NCBI GenBank assembly: GCA_038131165.1
Contig: JAYPOZ010000010.1
Location: 9,752 to 73,751 of the forward strand
Direction of reading: 5' to 3'
DNA length: 64,000 nt
Origin: UBA6544 sp038131165
GTDB taxonomy: Bacteria > Pseudomonadota > Alphaproteobacteria > UBA8366
The notes under the pieces were generated by a model. That model was not told where the DNA came from. It saw only the letters and a list, made by a program, of their open reading frames with translations, and ran no database searches. The position numbers were made by a program, and so were the translations under genes. Of this stretch, positions 1 through 8,356 are shown one piece after another; the first letter of the stretch is position 1, and every line of letters begins with the position of its first letter.

Positions 1-11
1 ATTGTGATAGG

Positions 12-102
12 TGGCGGAGGGAGTGGGATTCGAACCCACGTTAGGGAGTTACCCTAAACACGCTTTCCAAGCGTGCGCCTTAAGCCACTCGGCCATCCCT
101 CC
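12..102 (-). tRNA. tRNA-Ser (anticodon GGA)
   Basis: Read on the minus strand this is a 91-nt class II tRNA that starts GGAGGGATGGCCGAGTGG and ends with an encoded CCA. The acceptor stem GGAGGGA pairs with TCCCTCC, the anticodon loop reads CTTGGAAAG (anticodon GGA), a long variable arm is present, and the T-loop reads GGTTCGAATCC. The long variable arm and the anticodon agree on serine. It reads UCC/UCU codons. Confidence 0.97.
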
Positions 103-253
103 GATGCCGTATTACGGCAGCGCGATACTTAACCGACCGTCCGGAAGAGAGCAAGCGAAGCGCACGGGTGGATTTCGGAGTGCCGCCGCGCCGAAAGAAA
201 TGCTAACCTTGGCCGGACGGCACCTTTCCTTCAGTCACATCAGATCGGCAGAC

Positions 254-583
254 ATGTCCATACTCCGAATCCTTGGCCGCCTTGTCCTGGCCCTCGCCTG
301 CGGCGAATTTCTGTTCGGCCTTTGGATCTGGCTGGCGGGGCACGACGTCACCCGCAGTGCCGGCGAGCTTTGGTACAAGCTGGCGCCCGGTTCGCTCAAT
401 CTGAGCCAAGCCATCGTGCAGCGCTATCTCCACCCGGAAATCTGGGAACGGGTCGCCGTGCCGCTGCTCCTGATGCCGTTCTGGGAGGCCGTCGTCTACC
501 TCTTCATCGTGTTTTTCGTCCTCGGCAGCACGCTGGTGTTCTTCGCCCGCCGACGGCGCGTGCGGCCGAGCGAGCGGTCCTGA
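254..583 (+). CDS. Small two-span membrane protein, unknown function
   Basis: A 109-residue protein starting at ATG 254 (MSILRILGRL). It has a hydrophobic segment at about residues 7-27 and a second at about 75-97, followed by a basic tail with RRRRVR, so it probably spans the inner membrane twice with a short loop containing aromatic residues between. The reading frame is open upstream to position 11, but that part lies over the antisense of tRNA-Ser and is not believable. No family is recognised. It faces gluQ tail to tail. Confidence 0.55.
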   Translation: MSILRILGRLVLALACGEFLFGLWIWLAGHDVTRSAGELWYKLAPGSLNLSQAIVQRYLHPEIWERVAVPLLLMPFWEAVVYLFIVFFVLGSTLVFFARRRRVRPSERS

Positions 584-623
584 GGGACGCGCGTTCCCGA
601 CCGCGCACGGCATCGCGCACAGC

Positions 624-1469
624 TCAGTCCGGATATCCCGCCAGCGCCCGCACCGCCGCCGCCGTAAGCCCGGCCGCCCGCATCTCCGCCAGGGTCCGCG
701 CCTTGTCCCGTTTGGCGAAGCGCCTGCCGTCCTCGCCGACCAGCAGTGGATGATGGCTATAGGCGGGCGCCGGCAGCCCGAGCAATGCCTGCAGCAGCCG
801 GTGGACATGGGTCGCCTCCAGCAGGTCCTCGCCGCGCGTGACCAGGGTCACCCCCTGTACGGCGTCATCGACGACGACCGCCAGATGATAGCTGGTGGCG
901 ATATCCTTGCGGGCGATCACCACGTCGCCGAACAGCGCCGGCGTCACGTCGATGCGCCCGCGGCCCCGGTCCTCGAAGCCGAGCGGACCGCAGCGCCGCG
1001 CCGCGCGGGCGGCGTCCAGCCGCAGCGCGTGCGCCTCCCCCGCCGCGATCCGGTCCCGGCGTTCCGCCGCCGAGAGCCCCCGGCAGGTGCCCGGGTAGAG
1101 CGGTCCTTCGCGGCCGTGCGGGGCCTGGCCGGCGCGGGCGATCTCGCGCTCGATGTCCCGGCGGGTGCAGAAACACGGATAGGCCAGATCCTCGGCCCGC
1201 AGGCGTTCGAGCGCCGCCCGGTATTCGCCGAGATGATCCGATTGCCGGCGCACCGGCGTCTCCCAGTCGAGGCCGAGCCAGGCCAGATCCTCGAAAATCG
1301 CGGCTTCGAACTCGGGCCGGCAGCGGGTGCGGTCGATGTCCTCGATCCGCAGCAGGAACCGGCCGGAGTCCTGCCGCGCCGCGCGCGCCGCGAACAGCGC
1401 GCTATAGGCATGGCCGAGGTGCAGCCGGCCGCTCGGGCTCGGCGCGAAGCGCGTCACCGTCTCGCTCAT
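624..1469 (-). CDS. gluQ: Glutamyl-Q tRNA(Asp) synthetase
   Basis: A 281-residue truncated GluRS paralogue that attaches glutamate to queuosine in tRNA(Asp). The class I signature RFAPSPSGRLHLGH is at residues 7-20, and the second signature is the degenerate FAKRDKA near residue 255 instead of KMSKS. A zinc-site pattern (CFC, then YPGTC) lies in between, and the anticodon-binding domain of a full GluRS is absent, as expected for this family. ATG 1469 was chosen because the protein then begins MSETVTRFAPSP as usual; the frame is open further upstream. Divergent from the AlkA-like gene. Confidence 0.93.
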   Translation of the reverse strand: MSETVTRFAPSPSGRLHLGHAYSALFAARAARQDSGRFLLRIEDIDRTRCRPEFEAAIFEDLAWLGLDWETPVRRQSDHLGEYRAALERLRAEDLAYPCFCTRRDIEREIARAGQAPHGREGPLYPGTCRGLSAAERRDRIAAGEAHALRLDAARAARRCGPLGFEDRGRGRIDVTPALFGDVVIARKDIATSYHLAVVVDDAVQGVTLVTRGEDLLEATHVHRLLQALLGLPAPAYSHHPLLVGEDGRRFAKRDKARTLAEMRAAGLTAAAVRALAGYPD

Positions 1470-1527
1470 GATATTGGCCCGCTCATGACTCTGGCCGTAT
1501 ACGCCGCCTTGGCGTAAGTCAATCCGC

Positions 1528-2136
1528 ATGACACCGGCCTTCATCCAGGACGCCCTGCGGGAGCTCGCCGGGCGCGACGCCGACATCGCCGCCGCCTTGC
1601 GGGAGGTCGGCTATCCGGCGCCCCGCAACCGCGCGCCCGGCTTTCAGACCTTGATCAACATCATTCTCGGCCAGCAGGTCTCGACGCAATCCGCCGCCGC
1701 CATCCGGGCCCGGCTCGAAGCCGCCGTCGACCCGCTGACGCCGGAGGGGTTTCTGGCGGCCGGCGACGACGTGCTCCGGGGCGCCGGGCTCAGCGGCCGC
1801 AAGGTCGAGTACGGCAGAAGCCTCGCCGAGGCGATCCTGGACGGCACCCTGGAGACCGGCCGGCTGGCGGAACTCGACGACGCGCAGGTGATGCAGGCGA
1901 TCACCGGCATTCGCGGCCTCGGCCCGTGGACCGCGGAGATCTATATGCTGTTCGCGCTCGGCCGCGCCGATGTCTGGCCGGCGGGCGATCTGGCCATCCA
2001 GGTCGCGGTCCAGAAGCTCAAGCGCATGCGCAAACGCCCCGACCGAAAGCGCCTCGAGACCGTGGCCCGGCGCTGGCGGCCCTATCGCGGGGTGGCGGCG
2101 CTGTTTCTTTGGCATTATTACAAAGGGGCGCCCTGA
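1528..2136 (+). CDS. DNA-3-methyladenine glycosylase II family protein
   Basis: A 202-residue HhH-GPD base-excision DNA glycosylase. LINIILGQQVSTQSA (residues 42-56) is the N-terminal helix pair, GIRGLGPWTAEI (127-138) is the helix-hairpin-helix, and Asp154 in PAGDLAIQ is at the position of the catalytic aspartate of AlkA. It lacks the extra N-terminal domain of E. coli AlkA, so it is the short form, which removes alkylated purines. The next gene follows after 35 bases on the same strand. Confidence 0.9.
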   Translation: MTPAFIQDALRELAGRDADIAAALREVGYPAPRNRAPGFQTLINIILGQQVSTQSAAAIRARLEAAVDPLTPEGFLAAGDDVLRGAGLSGRKVEYGRSLAEAILDGTLETGRLAELDDAQVMQAITGIRGLGPWTAEIYMLFALGRADVWPAGDLAIQVAVQKLKRMRKRPDRKRLETVARRWRPYRGVAALFLWHYYKGAP

Positions 2137-2171
2137 GCCGAGATACCCTGAGCCCACAGGAAGGAAATGCG

Positions 2172-2834
2172 ATGACCGATACCCCAGCGCTCGACGGACC
2201 CCGCTACGGCCCGGCCGCGGGAGGCGCCCCGCAACAGATCATCATGCTGTTGCACGGGGTCGGCGCGGACGGCCGCGATCTGATCGAAATGGCGCCGCAC
2301 CTCAGCCAGATTTTCCCCAACGCCGCGTTCGTCGCGCCGAACGCCCCCAACCGCTACGATCAGGGCCTGTCGGGCTATCAGTGGATCTCCAGCGGCCTGC
2401 GGGTCGAGGCGGAAGCGGTCGAGGCGATCAAGGCCTCGGCGGCGATCCTCGACCGGTTCATCGACGAGGAACTGGCGCGCGCCCGGCTCGGCCCGGAGAA
2501 GCTGGCCCTGGTCGGGTTCAGCCAGGGTACGATGATGAGCCTCTACACGGCGCCGCGCCGGCCGCATCCGATCGCCGGCATTTTGGGTTACTCCGGACGT
2601 CTCGTCGGGGCCAATCTCCTGGCCGCCGAGGTCAGGAGCCGCCCGCCCGTCTTCCTCGCCCATGGCGCGATGGACCCGGTGCTGCCGATCGAATGCATGA
2701 CTTCGGCGGAGGAAATCCTGACCCAAAACGGCTTCTCGGTGCAGACCCTGCGCTGTCCCCATCTCGGCCACAGCATCGACGAGGACGGGCTCGTCCAGGG
2801 CACGCAGTTCCTGCGCACCGTGCTCGGCGTCTGA
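2172..2834 (+). CDS. Alpha/beta-hydrolase, carboxylesterase/phospholipase family
   Basis: A 220-residue serine hydrolase of the acyl-protein thioesterase/carboxylesterase 2 group. The oxyanion segment is LLHGVGADGRD, the nucleophile is Ser117 in GFSQGT, and Asp168 (GAMDPVLP) and His200 (HLGHSI) complete the triad. Length fits the family (about 220 residues). A purine-rich stretch (CAGGAAATGCG) precedes ATG 2172. Substrate cannot be told from sequence; short acyl esters or lysophospholipids are typical for the family. Confidence 0.9.
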   Translation: MTDTPALDGPRYGPAAGGAPQQIIMLLHGVGADGRDLIEMAPHLSQIFPNAAFVAPNAPNRYDQGLSGYQWISSGLRVEAEAVEAIKASAAILDRFIDEELARARLGPEKLALVGFSQGTMMSLYTAPRRPHPIAGILGYSGRLVGANLLAAEVRSRPPVFLAHGAMDPVLPIECMTSAEEILTQNGFSVQTLRCPHLGHSIDEDGLVQGTQFLRTVLGV

Positions 2835-2839
2835 AGGCG

Positions 2840-3472
2840 ATGCCGCTGCGGAACCGGGTGACCCCCCGGGGGCTCCTCGAAGCCGACTCGGCGCGCGGCG
2901 ACTTCATGGGCAACCGGGGCATTCTGCACGGCGAGGACCGCCGGCTCGGCAAGCGCCGCTGGGCGCACAAGACGTGGATCATCTGCCGCACCGAATTCCG
3001 CGGCCGCCGGCGCCGCGTGATGACCCCGCATCGCTACACGGAGTTGTTCTTTCTCGACGAGGCCGTCGCCGTCGCGGCGGGGCATCGGCCGTGCTACGAA
3101 TGCCGGCGGCAGGATTTCCGGGCCTGGCAGGCGGCGTGGCAGCGCGCCGCAGCACTCGCCGCGCCGCCCCGGGCCGGGGAGATGGACGCGGTCCTGCACC
3201 GGGAACGGATCGACCCCGAAACCCGCCGCCAGCGCGTTTGGGAGAGCGCGCTCGACCCGCTGCCGGACGGCACCTTCGTCCTCTTCGGCGACGTCCCGCA
3301 TCTGGTGCGCGGCGGCGACCTTTTGCCCTGGCGCCACGCCGGGTACGGCGCCGCCCGCCCCCGGCCGCACGCCGCCCATGTGCCGGTTCTGACGCCGCCG
3401 GCCGCGGTCGCGGCTTTGCGCGCCGGCTTCCGGCCGCGCCTTCACGCCTCGGCGAGTCCCCTCAAGATATGA
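2840..3472 (+). CDS. Conserved hypothetical protein with CYEC motif
   Basis: A 210-residue basic protein starting at ATG 2840, five bases after the esterase stop, so the two are probably co-transcribed. It begins MPLRNRVTPRG, then has GNRGILHG, WAHKTWIICRTEFRGRR, YTELFFLDEA and AAGHRPCYECRRQDF (Cys pair near residue 87). The CxxC next to conserved histidine and arginine residues suggests a metal- or nucleic-acid-binding fold, but that is inference. From memory the family is widespread in proteobacteria and usually left as hypothetical. GC content is like that of its neighbours. Confidence 0.8.
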   Translation: MPLRNRVTPRGLLEADSARGDFMGNRGILHGEDRRLGKRRWAHKTWIICRTEFRGRRRRVMTPHRYTELFFLDEAVAVAAGHRPCYECRRQDFRAWQAAWQRAAALAAPPRAGEMDAVLHRERIDPETRRQRVWESALDPLPDGTFVLFGDVPHLVRGGDLLPWRHAGYGAARPRPHAAHVPVLTPPAAVAALRAGFRPRLHASASPLKI

Positions 3473-3583
3473 CACTGACGTGAATTTTTTACCGAGTCGC
3501 GCTCAACATCTTGTGTCTGCCGATCTTTTCGGCTATCTCAATACCATCCACCGGCAACGCAAAGGAAACGGGGGAAACGACAG

Positions 3584-4147
3584 GTGGCTTGGGGTTCCAA
3601 GGAAAATCCGGCCCTGGTGTTGAATGCGGACTTCCGTCCGTTGAGCTATTTTCCTTTGTCGCTTTTCTCCTGGCAGGATGCCATCAAGGCGGTGGTCACC
3701 GACCGGGTCAACGTGATCTCCGAGTACGATACCGTGGTCCGCTCGCCATCCTTCGAACTGCGCCTGCCCAGCGTCATCTCCCTAAAGGAATACGTTCCCC
3801 GGCTGCGCAAGCCGGCCTTTACCCGCTTCAACGTTTTTCTGCGCGACCGCTTCGCCTGCCAGTACTGCGGCGTGGCGCTGCCGTCGCACGAGTTGACCTT
3901 CGATCACGTCATCCCGCGCTCGCGCGGCGGGCGGACGACCTGGGAGAACGTGGTGACCGCCTGCGCGCCCTGCAATCTGCGCAAGGGAGGCCGCATGCCG
4001 CGCGCCGCCGACATGGTGCCGAAGCGCACGCCGGCGCAACCCTCGGTCTGGGAAATGCAGGAGAACGGCCGCCTGTTTCCGCCCAACTTCCTGCACGACA
4101 GCTGGCGCGATTACCTGTATTGGGACGCCGAGCTCGACCCCACCTAG
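3584..4147 (+). CDS. HNH endonuclease family protein
   Basis: A 187-residue protein with GTG start (VAWGSKENPALVLNADF). The HNH module occupies about residues 85-135: CQYCG, then TFDHVIPRSRGG, then NVVTACAPCNLRKGG, giving two zinc-binding Cys pairs around the DH catalytic part. The long N-terminal part (NADFRPLSYFPLS) is typical of the chromosomal HNH family conserved in alphaproteobacteria, not of homing endonucleases. Role unknown, perhaps DNA repair. It converges with coq7. Confidence 0.85.
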   Translation: MAWGSKENPALVLNADFRPLSYFPLSLFSWQDAIKAVVTDRVNVISEYDTVVRSPSFELRLPSVISLKEYVPRLRKPAFTRFNVFLRDRFACQYCGVALPSHELTFDHVIPRSRGGRTTWENVVTACAPCNLRKGGRMPRAADMVPKRTPAQPSVWEMQENGRLFPPNFLHDSWRDYLYWDAELDPT

Positions 4148-4157
4148 AGGCCCCGGC

Positions 4158-4718
4158 TCACAGGCGGGTGGAAAGCCAGATCGCCAGTTTCGAGCCGGCC
4201 TTGACGACCGCCGACAGCGCAAGATAACCCGGGGCGCGCTCGGCGCCGCGCTCGAGCGCCGTGTCGCGGTGCGCCAGTTCCTCGGCTCGGAACGCTTCGA
4301 TGGTGGCTTTCAGCTCGGATTCGTCGGCGCCGAGCCGCGCGGCCTGTTCGCGGTAATGACCGTCGATGACCTCCTCGACCGCGACCGTGCAGGCCATCGC
4401 GGCCCGCGGGCCCATCCGCGCGGTCAGGGATCCCAGCGCAAACCCGGCCACCCGCCAGAGCGGCGAAAGCAGCGTCGGCCGCACCCGGCGCTCGACGATC
4501 AGGGTCTCGAAGGTCTCCAGGTGGCGCTTTTCCTGCGCCGCCATTTCCAGCACCGCGTCGCGGTCGGGCCCCGGCGCCAGCACCGAGAGTTGCCCCTCGT
4601 AGATGCGCACCGCGCCGAATTCGCCCGCATGGTCGACGCGGATCATCGCCTCGACCCCCGCCGCCGTATCGCCCGGCAGATAGGCCGGCCCGGGTTTCCC
4701 TTTTGCCCGTTCCGTCAT
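4158..4718 (-). CDS. coq7: Coq7-type demethoxyubiquinol hydroxylase
   Basis: A 186-residue ferritin-like di-iron monooxygenase that hydroxylates demethoxyubiquinol in ubiquinone synthesis at the inner membrane. The two metal-binding repeats are visible: DHAGEFGAVRIYEGQ with EKRHLETFE, and VEEVIDGHYREQ with EELAHRDTALE. ATG 4718 overlaps the dsbB stop as ATGA, so the two genes are translationally coupled. It ends 10 bases from the convergent HNH gene. Confidence 0.92.
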   Translation of the reverse strand: MTERAKGKPGPAYLPGDTAAGVEAMIRVDHAGEFGAVRIYEGQLSVLAPGPDRDAVLEMAAQEKRHLETFETLIVERRVRPTLLSPLWRVAGFALGSLTARMGPRAAMACTVAVEEVIDGHYREQAARLGADESELKATIEAFRAEELAHRDTALERGAERAPGYLALSAVVKAGSKLAIWLSTRL

Positions 4719-5242
4719 GGGCCGGCATTCCGGGTGCCGGCGTTCCGGGTGCCGGCGTCCCGGTATTTCCAGGTCAGAAAGACGCCCCCGAGCCCCGCGG
4801 CGAAAGACAGGAGCGCGTTGTATCCCGCCATCGAAATGCCGAACAGCGACCACGGTATCTCGTCGCAGCGCACCACCGGCGCGCTCATGATCTGGCGCTT
4901 CAGCGCCTCGAGCGTCATCGGCGCGTCGGAGACTCCGCCGCAGGACGCCAGGCCCGGCCACCAATGCTGTTCGCCGCCGACTTTAACGGCGGCGACCCCC
5001 GCACCCCCCACCACCCCGGCGGAAGCGAGCAGCCCCACCACCCGGCCCAGGGCCCGGCCGCGCAGTACGCGGGCCGCGGCGCCGAGGGCGATGGCGGCCC
5101 ACCACGGCCAGCGCTGGTAGAGGCAGAGCGCGCAGGGCTGCAATCCGCCGAGATACTGAAACCCGTAGGCCGACCCCAGGGCGATGATGCCGAGGAGGGC
5201 CTGCATTTGGGCCACGGTCTGTAATCTCGCGATTTCCGGCAT
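4715..5242 (-). CDS. dsbB: Disulfide bond formation protein B
   Basis: A 175-residue four-helix inner-membrane quinone reductase that reoxidises DsbA. The first redox pair is Cys37/Cys40 in QPCALCLYQRWPWW, and the second periplasmic pair is Cys101 (LASCGG) and Cys126 (VVRCDEIPWSLFGIS). The last 15 residues come from a 15-bp tandem repeat (TRNAG units). Its ATGA overlap with coq7 links disulfide formation and quinone synthesis in one transcript. Start ATG 5242 is 23 bases after the upstream membrane gene. Confidence 0.92.
   Translation of the reverse strand: MPEIARLQTVAQMQALLGIIALGSAYGFQYLGGLQPCALCLYQRWPWWAAIALGAAARVLRGRALGRVVGLLASAGVVGGAGVAAVKVGGEQHWWPGLASCGGVSDAPMTLEALKRQIMSAPVVRCDEIPWSLFGISMAGYNALLSFAAGLGGVFLTWKYRDAGTRNAGTRNAGP
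4721..4765 (+). repeat. Three 15-bp tandem repeats at the 3' end of dsbB
   Basis: Units GCCGGCATTCCGGGT, GCCGGCGTTCCGGGT and GCCGGCGTCCCGGTA follow each other without gaps. In the minus-strand reading frame they code for repeats of T-R-N-A-G, so the expansion stays in frame and only changes the cytoplasmic tail of DsbB. Confidence 0.9.
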
Positions 5243-5265
5243 TCTCGGCAATTCCGGCCGTCCCG

Positions 5266-5844
5266 TTACAGCAGCTTCAGCAGGGCGAACCCGCCGACCA
5301 GCAGGATCACGAAGACTATACTCAATAATTCGAGGCGTTTCTCGACGAATTCGCGGATCGGCGGCCCGAACTTCCACAGCAATGCCGCTTCCAGAAAGAA
5401 GCGCGCGCCCCGGCTCAACACGGAGGCGATGACAAAGGTCAGCGGATCGAGCATGAAGACGCCGCTCAGGATGGTAGCGATCTTGTAGGGAAACGGGGTC
5501 AGTCCCGCCATCGCGACGATCCACGCGCCGTATTGGTCGCTCTTCAGTTTGAATTCGTCGAAGCCTGCGGTCAGGCCATAGAACTCGACGATGCGGTACC
5601 CGACGGATTCGTAGAGGAAATAGCCGATCGCATAGCCCGCGAGCCCGCCCAGCACCGAGGCCACGGTGCAGACGGCGGCGATGCGCCAGGCCGCGGCCCG
5701 GTCGGACAGGACCATCGGCACGATCATCACGTCGGGCGGGATCGGGAAGACCGAACTTTCCGCGAAGGAGACCAGCGCCAGCCACCAGATCGCCTGAGGA
5801 TGCGCCGCCAGATCGATGACCCGGTCGTAGAGCCGTCTAATCAT
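5266..5844 (-). CDS. YqaA family membrane protein (DedA/SNARE-associated superfamily)
   Basis: A 192-residue inner-membrane protein. It carries the family's re-entrant pattern E-S-S-x-F-P-I-P-P-D (AESSVFPIPPDVMIVP), a glycine-rich segment (SVLGGLAGYAIGYFLYESVG) and a TPFPYKI motif. Relatives of DedA are implicated in lipid scrambling and membrane-potential homeostasis; the function of YqaA itself is not firmly known. It lies 23 bases upstream of dsbB on the same strand and probably shares its transcript. Confidence 0.88.
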   Translation of the reverse strand: MIRRLYDRVIDLAAHPQAIWWLALVSFAESSVFPIPPDVMIVPMVLSDRAAAWRIAAVCTVASVLGGLAGYAIGYFLYESVGYRIVEFYGLTAGFDEFKLKSDQYGAWIVAMAGLTPFPYKIATILSGVFMLDPLTFVIASVLSRGARFFLEAALLWKFGPPIREFVEKRLELLSIVFVILLVGGFALLKLL

Positions 5845-5862
5845 GCGGCGCGGCCCGACGCA

Positions 5863-6312
5863 CTAGGACGGGGCACCGAAAGACTGCTGCGGGACGCCCC
5901 GGTTGAGCGACAAATGCGTGTGATTGGCCTTCCAGGGCGCGTCGATCCCGTCGCGCTGCAGCCCGACCGTGGCCCGACCGGGCCGCGGGTAGGACTCGCC
6001 GTTCTCATGGAACCCTGTCGAAGTCCAAACCAGTACGGCGATCGCGAAGAGCCGGTCCGGCGAGACCCGTACCTGCAGCGTTTCCGTCATGAAGCGGAAA
6101 TCCCGGATCGTCGGCCAGATGCTCATCCATTGTTTCTCGACAAGATTGTCGCGGCCCTCGACCGTATCCATCCAGGTGCCGAAGCCGACGACATTGTCCG
6201 CCATCATGGGCCGGGCCGATTCGAAATCGACCGCCGCCACATATCCGCTCCAGGTGTCGAACCAATCCTTGATGGAGGCGCGATCCGCCTCGTTCTCCGC
6301 TGATGTGCTCAT
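5863..6312 (-). CDS. NTF2-like/SnoaL-like domain protein
   Basis: A 149-residue protein of the cystatin-like alpha+beta fold: an N-terminal helix with DWFDTWSGYVAAVD, then FGTWMDTVEGRDNL, then strand-rich VWTSTGFHENG. It has no signal peptide. Members act as small isomerases/cyclases or as ligand-binding proteins; the substrate here is unknown. It lies 18 bases upstream of the yqaA-like gene on the same strand. Confidence 0.75.
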   Translation of the reverse strand: MSTSAENEADRASIKDWFDTWSGYVAAVDFESARPMMADNVVGFGTWMDTVEGRDNLVEKQWMSIWPTIRDFRFMTETLQVRVSPDRLFAIAVLVWTSTGFHENGESYPRPGRATVGLQRDGIDAPWKANHTHLSLNRGVPQQSFGAPS

Positions 6313-6387
6313 ATCCGTTTTCCAACCGTTGCGCCGTGTCGAATGTACTATACGGCCCGACGCGCAATTGGAAATGCCAAGTGGCGG

Positions 6388-6948
6388 CTATTGCCCCTCG
6401 GGCGCCTCGGAAACGCGGAGAATCCCGCGGCGCAGGGTCGCGAAGCGCTGTTCGGTCGATTGGTGCAACGGATTCGCCCGGTCGACCAGCGTGCGGGAGA
6501 TGCCGGCCCAATCGTCCGGATCGAGCAGGCGCAGCGCCTCCGGAAACAGATAATCCTCCTCCAATCTGATGTGGAGGCGATAGGCGTCGAGGAAGCCGCC
6601 GAAAACATGGGTCACCAGGTCGCGCGACATGGTTTCGTCCCGCATCAGCCGCTCGACCGTCTCGTGCACATGGCGGGTTTGCCCGCCCAGCCTCTGATGC
6701 GCCGCGCTCAGATCGGCAATCCCCGCATCGAGATTGGGCTGGCGCTCGACCATCACCGCGTAGATCGCGTCTTCCTTGGGATGATGACAAGCCTCGGGAT
6801 AGTCGAGGCAATAGTCCATGATCTCCTGCAGCAGGTGATAATCCGCGACGTCGCCGGCGTCGAAGACCCGTATTTCCTGTTCGATCAGGTCCAGGATGCG
6901 GCTCATGCTCGTATGTTCGTCTTGCAGCTGACGGATGATTTCAGACAT
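6388..6948 (-). CDS. Hemerythrin domain protein
   Basis: A 186-residue four-helix protein with the hemerythrin histidine/glutamate pattern: LQDEHTSMSRIL, CHHPKEDAIYAVM, AHQRLGGQTRHVHE and LHIRLEEDYLFPEAL. These provide the H...HxxxE...H...HxxxE ligands of the di-iron site, used for O2 or NO sensing, storage or iron repair. ATG 6948 gives the usual MSEIIRQLQDEH start. It is divergent from the CoA-transferase gene. Confidence 0.9.
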   Translation of the reverse strand: MSEIIRQLQDEHTSMSRILDLIEQEIRVFDAGDVADYHLLQEIMDYCLDYPEACHHPKEDAIYAVMVERQPNLDAGIADLSAAHQRLGGQTRHVHETVERLMRDETMSRDLVTHVFGGFLDAYRLHIRLEEDYLFPEALRLLDPDDWAGISRTLVDRANPLHQSTEQRFATLRRGILRVSEAPEGQ

Positions 6949-7076
6949 GCCGCTCTCCCGATGCTTTCGGCTGGCCCGACACTCGCCCGGCACTCTAGCG
7001 TCCGGCGCCGGCCGCTGCCTTGACATGGCTCAAGCGGGCTTATCTTGATGAAGGCCTCACTGGACGGAAGGAATAC

Positions 7077-8276
7077 ATGGTTTTACCGCTGGAAAACATT
7101 CGGGTTCTCGACCTCACCCGCGCCGCCGCGGGGCCGTTCGCCACCATGATTCTGGGCGATCTCGGCGCCGACGTGGTCAAGGTGGAGCCGACGCCGAAAG
7201 GCGACATGACGCGGCTTTGGGGCCCTTACGACCACGGCATCGGCGTCTACTACCTCAGCATCAACCGCAACAAACGCTGCCTCGGCGTCGATTTCCGCAC
7301 CGCCGAGGGGCTGGAGACGCTGCGGCGTATGGCGGCGAAGGCCGATGTGGTGGTGGAGAATTTCAAGCCGGGCACGGCGGAGGACATGGGACTCGGGTAC
7401 GATGACGTGAAAGCGGCCAATCCCAAGGTGATCTACGCCAGCATCTCGGGCCTCGGGCGCACGGGGCCCTATGGCTCGTGGCCCGGCCTCGACCAGATCG
7501 CACAGGGCATGTCCGGCATGATGAGCCTGACCGGCCAGCCGGACGGCGAGCCGACCCGCTACGGCGTGCCGATCGGCGATTTCACCGCCGGCATGTGGTG
7601 CGCGCTCGCGGTGACGGCGGCGGTCGCCCAGCGCCACGTCACCGGCGAGGGACAGCGGGTCGAGACCTCGCTGCTGGGCGCGCTTGTCGGCCTGCTCAGC
7701 GTGCAGGGCCAGCGCTATCTCAGCAACGGCGACGTGCCGGGCCGGGCCGGCAACGACCATCCAACGATCTACCCTTACGGCGTCTTCGAGGCCAGGGACG
7801 GCGCGCTGAACGTGGCGACGGCGCGCGAGGAACACTGGCAGCGCCTTTGCGCGGTGCTGGGCATGGAAGCGCTGCTGGACGACCCGGACTACGCCAGCAA
7901 CACGAAGCGGATGGAGAACAAGGAAAAGCTGCGGGACGTACTCAACGCCCGGTTCCGGACCCGCGACGCCATCGAGTGGACCAAGGACCTGATGGAAGGC
8001 GGCGTGCCGTCCGGGCCGATCTACACGCTCGACAAGGTTTTCAACGATCCGCAGGTGATCGAACAGGGCATGGTGGAGCGGGTCCAGCACCCGACCATCG
8101 GCGCGCTCGACCTGCTCGCCAACCCGATGAAGATGGACGCGTTCGAGGGCAAATCCGTCCGCAGGCCGCCGCCGCTGGTCGGCGAGCACAACGCGCAGGT
8201 TCTGGCGGAGTACGGCTTCACGGCGGAGGAGATCGCCACGCTGCAGGGCGCGAACGCCATCGGCGCGGAGACATAG
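7077..8276 (+). CDS. CaiB/BaiF (class III) CoA-transferase
   Basis: A 399-residue class III CoA-transferase, which swaps CoA between carboxylic acids. Typical features are LDLTRAAAGPFATMILGDLGADVVKVE at the N-terminus, the RNKRCLGVDF segment, and GPYGSWPGLDQIAQGMSG, where the Asp matches the catalytic aspartate of formyl-CoA transferase. A strong ribosome site (GGAAGGA) sits 5 bases before ATG 7077. It heads a rightward group with an aldolase, a GFA protein and two VOC proteins, so it probably activates a carboxylic acid for degradation. The acid cannot be named. Confidence 0.92.
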   Translation: MVLPLENIRVLDLTRAAAGPFATMILGDLGADVVKVEPTPKGDMTRLWGPYDHGIGVYYLSINRNKRCLGVDFRTAEGLETLRRMAAKADVVVENFKPGTAEDMGLGYDDVKAANPKVIYASISGLGRTGPYGSWPGLDQIAQGMSGMMSLTGQPDGEPTRYGVPIGDFTAGMWCALAVTAAVAQRHVTGEGQRVETSLLGALVGLLSVQGQRYLSNGDVPGRAGNDHPTIYPYGVFEARDGALNVATAREEHWQRLCAVLGMEALLDDPDYASNTKRMENKEKLRDVLNARFRTRDAIEWTKDLMEGGVPSGPIYTLDKVFNDPQVIEQGMVERVQHPTIGALDLLANPMKMDAFEGKSVRRPPPLVGEHNAQVLAEYGFTAEEIATLQGANAIGAET

Positions 8277-8356
8277 CAAAGCCGGACGGCCGATTGGCCA
8301 GCCGAAGACTCGCTCTAAGTACGTGCTTGGTTGATTTTAAACGGAGGGCGCAGATC

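Noticed and set aside
203..808. Long minus-strand open frame opposite the small membrane protein and gluQ tail
   Set aside because: Arg/Pro/Gly-rich composition without motifs, typical for the complement of GC-rich genes; it overlaps two better genes.
7083..8279. 398-codon open frame antisense to the CoA-transferase
   Set aside because: Mirrors the third-position GC bias of the real gene and has no family motif.
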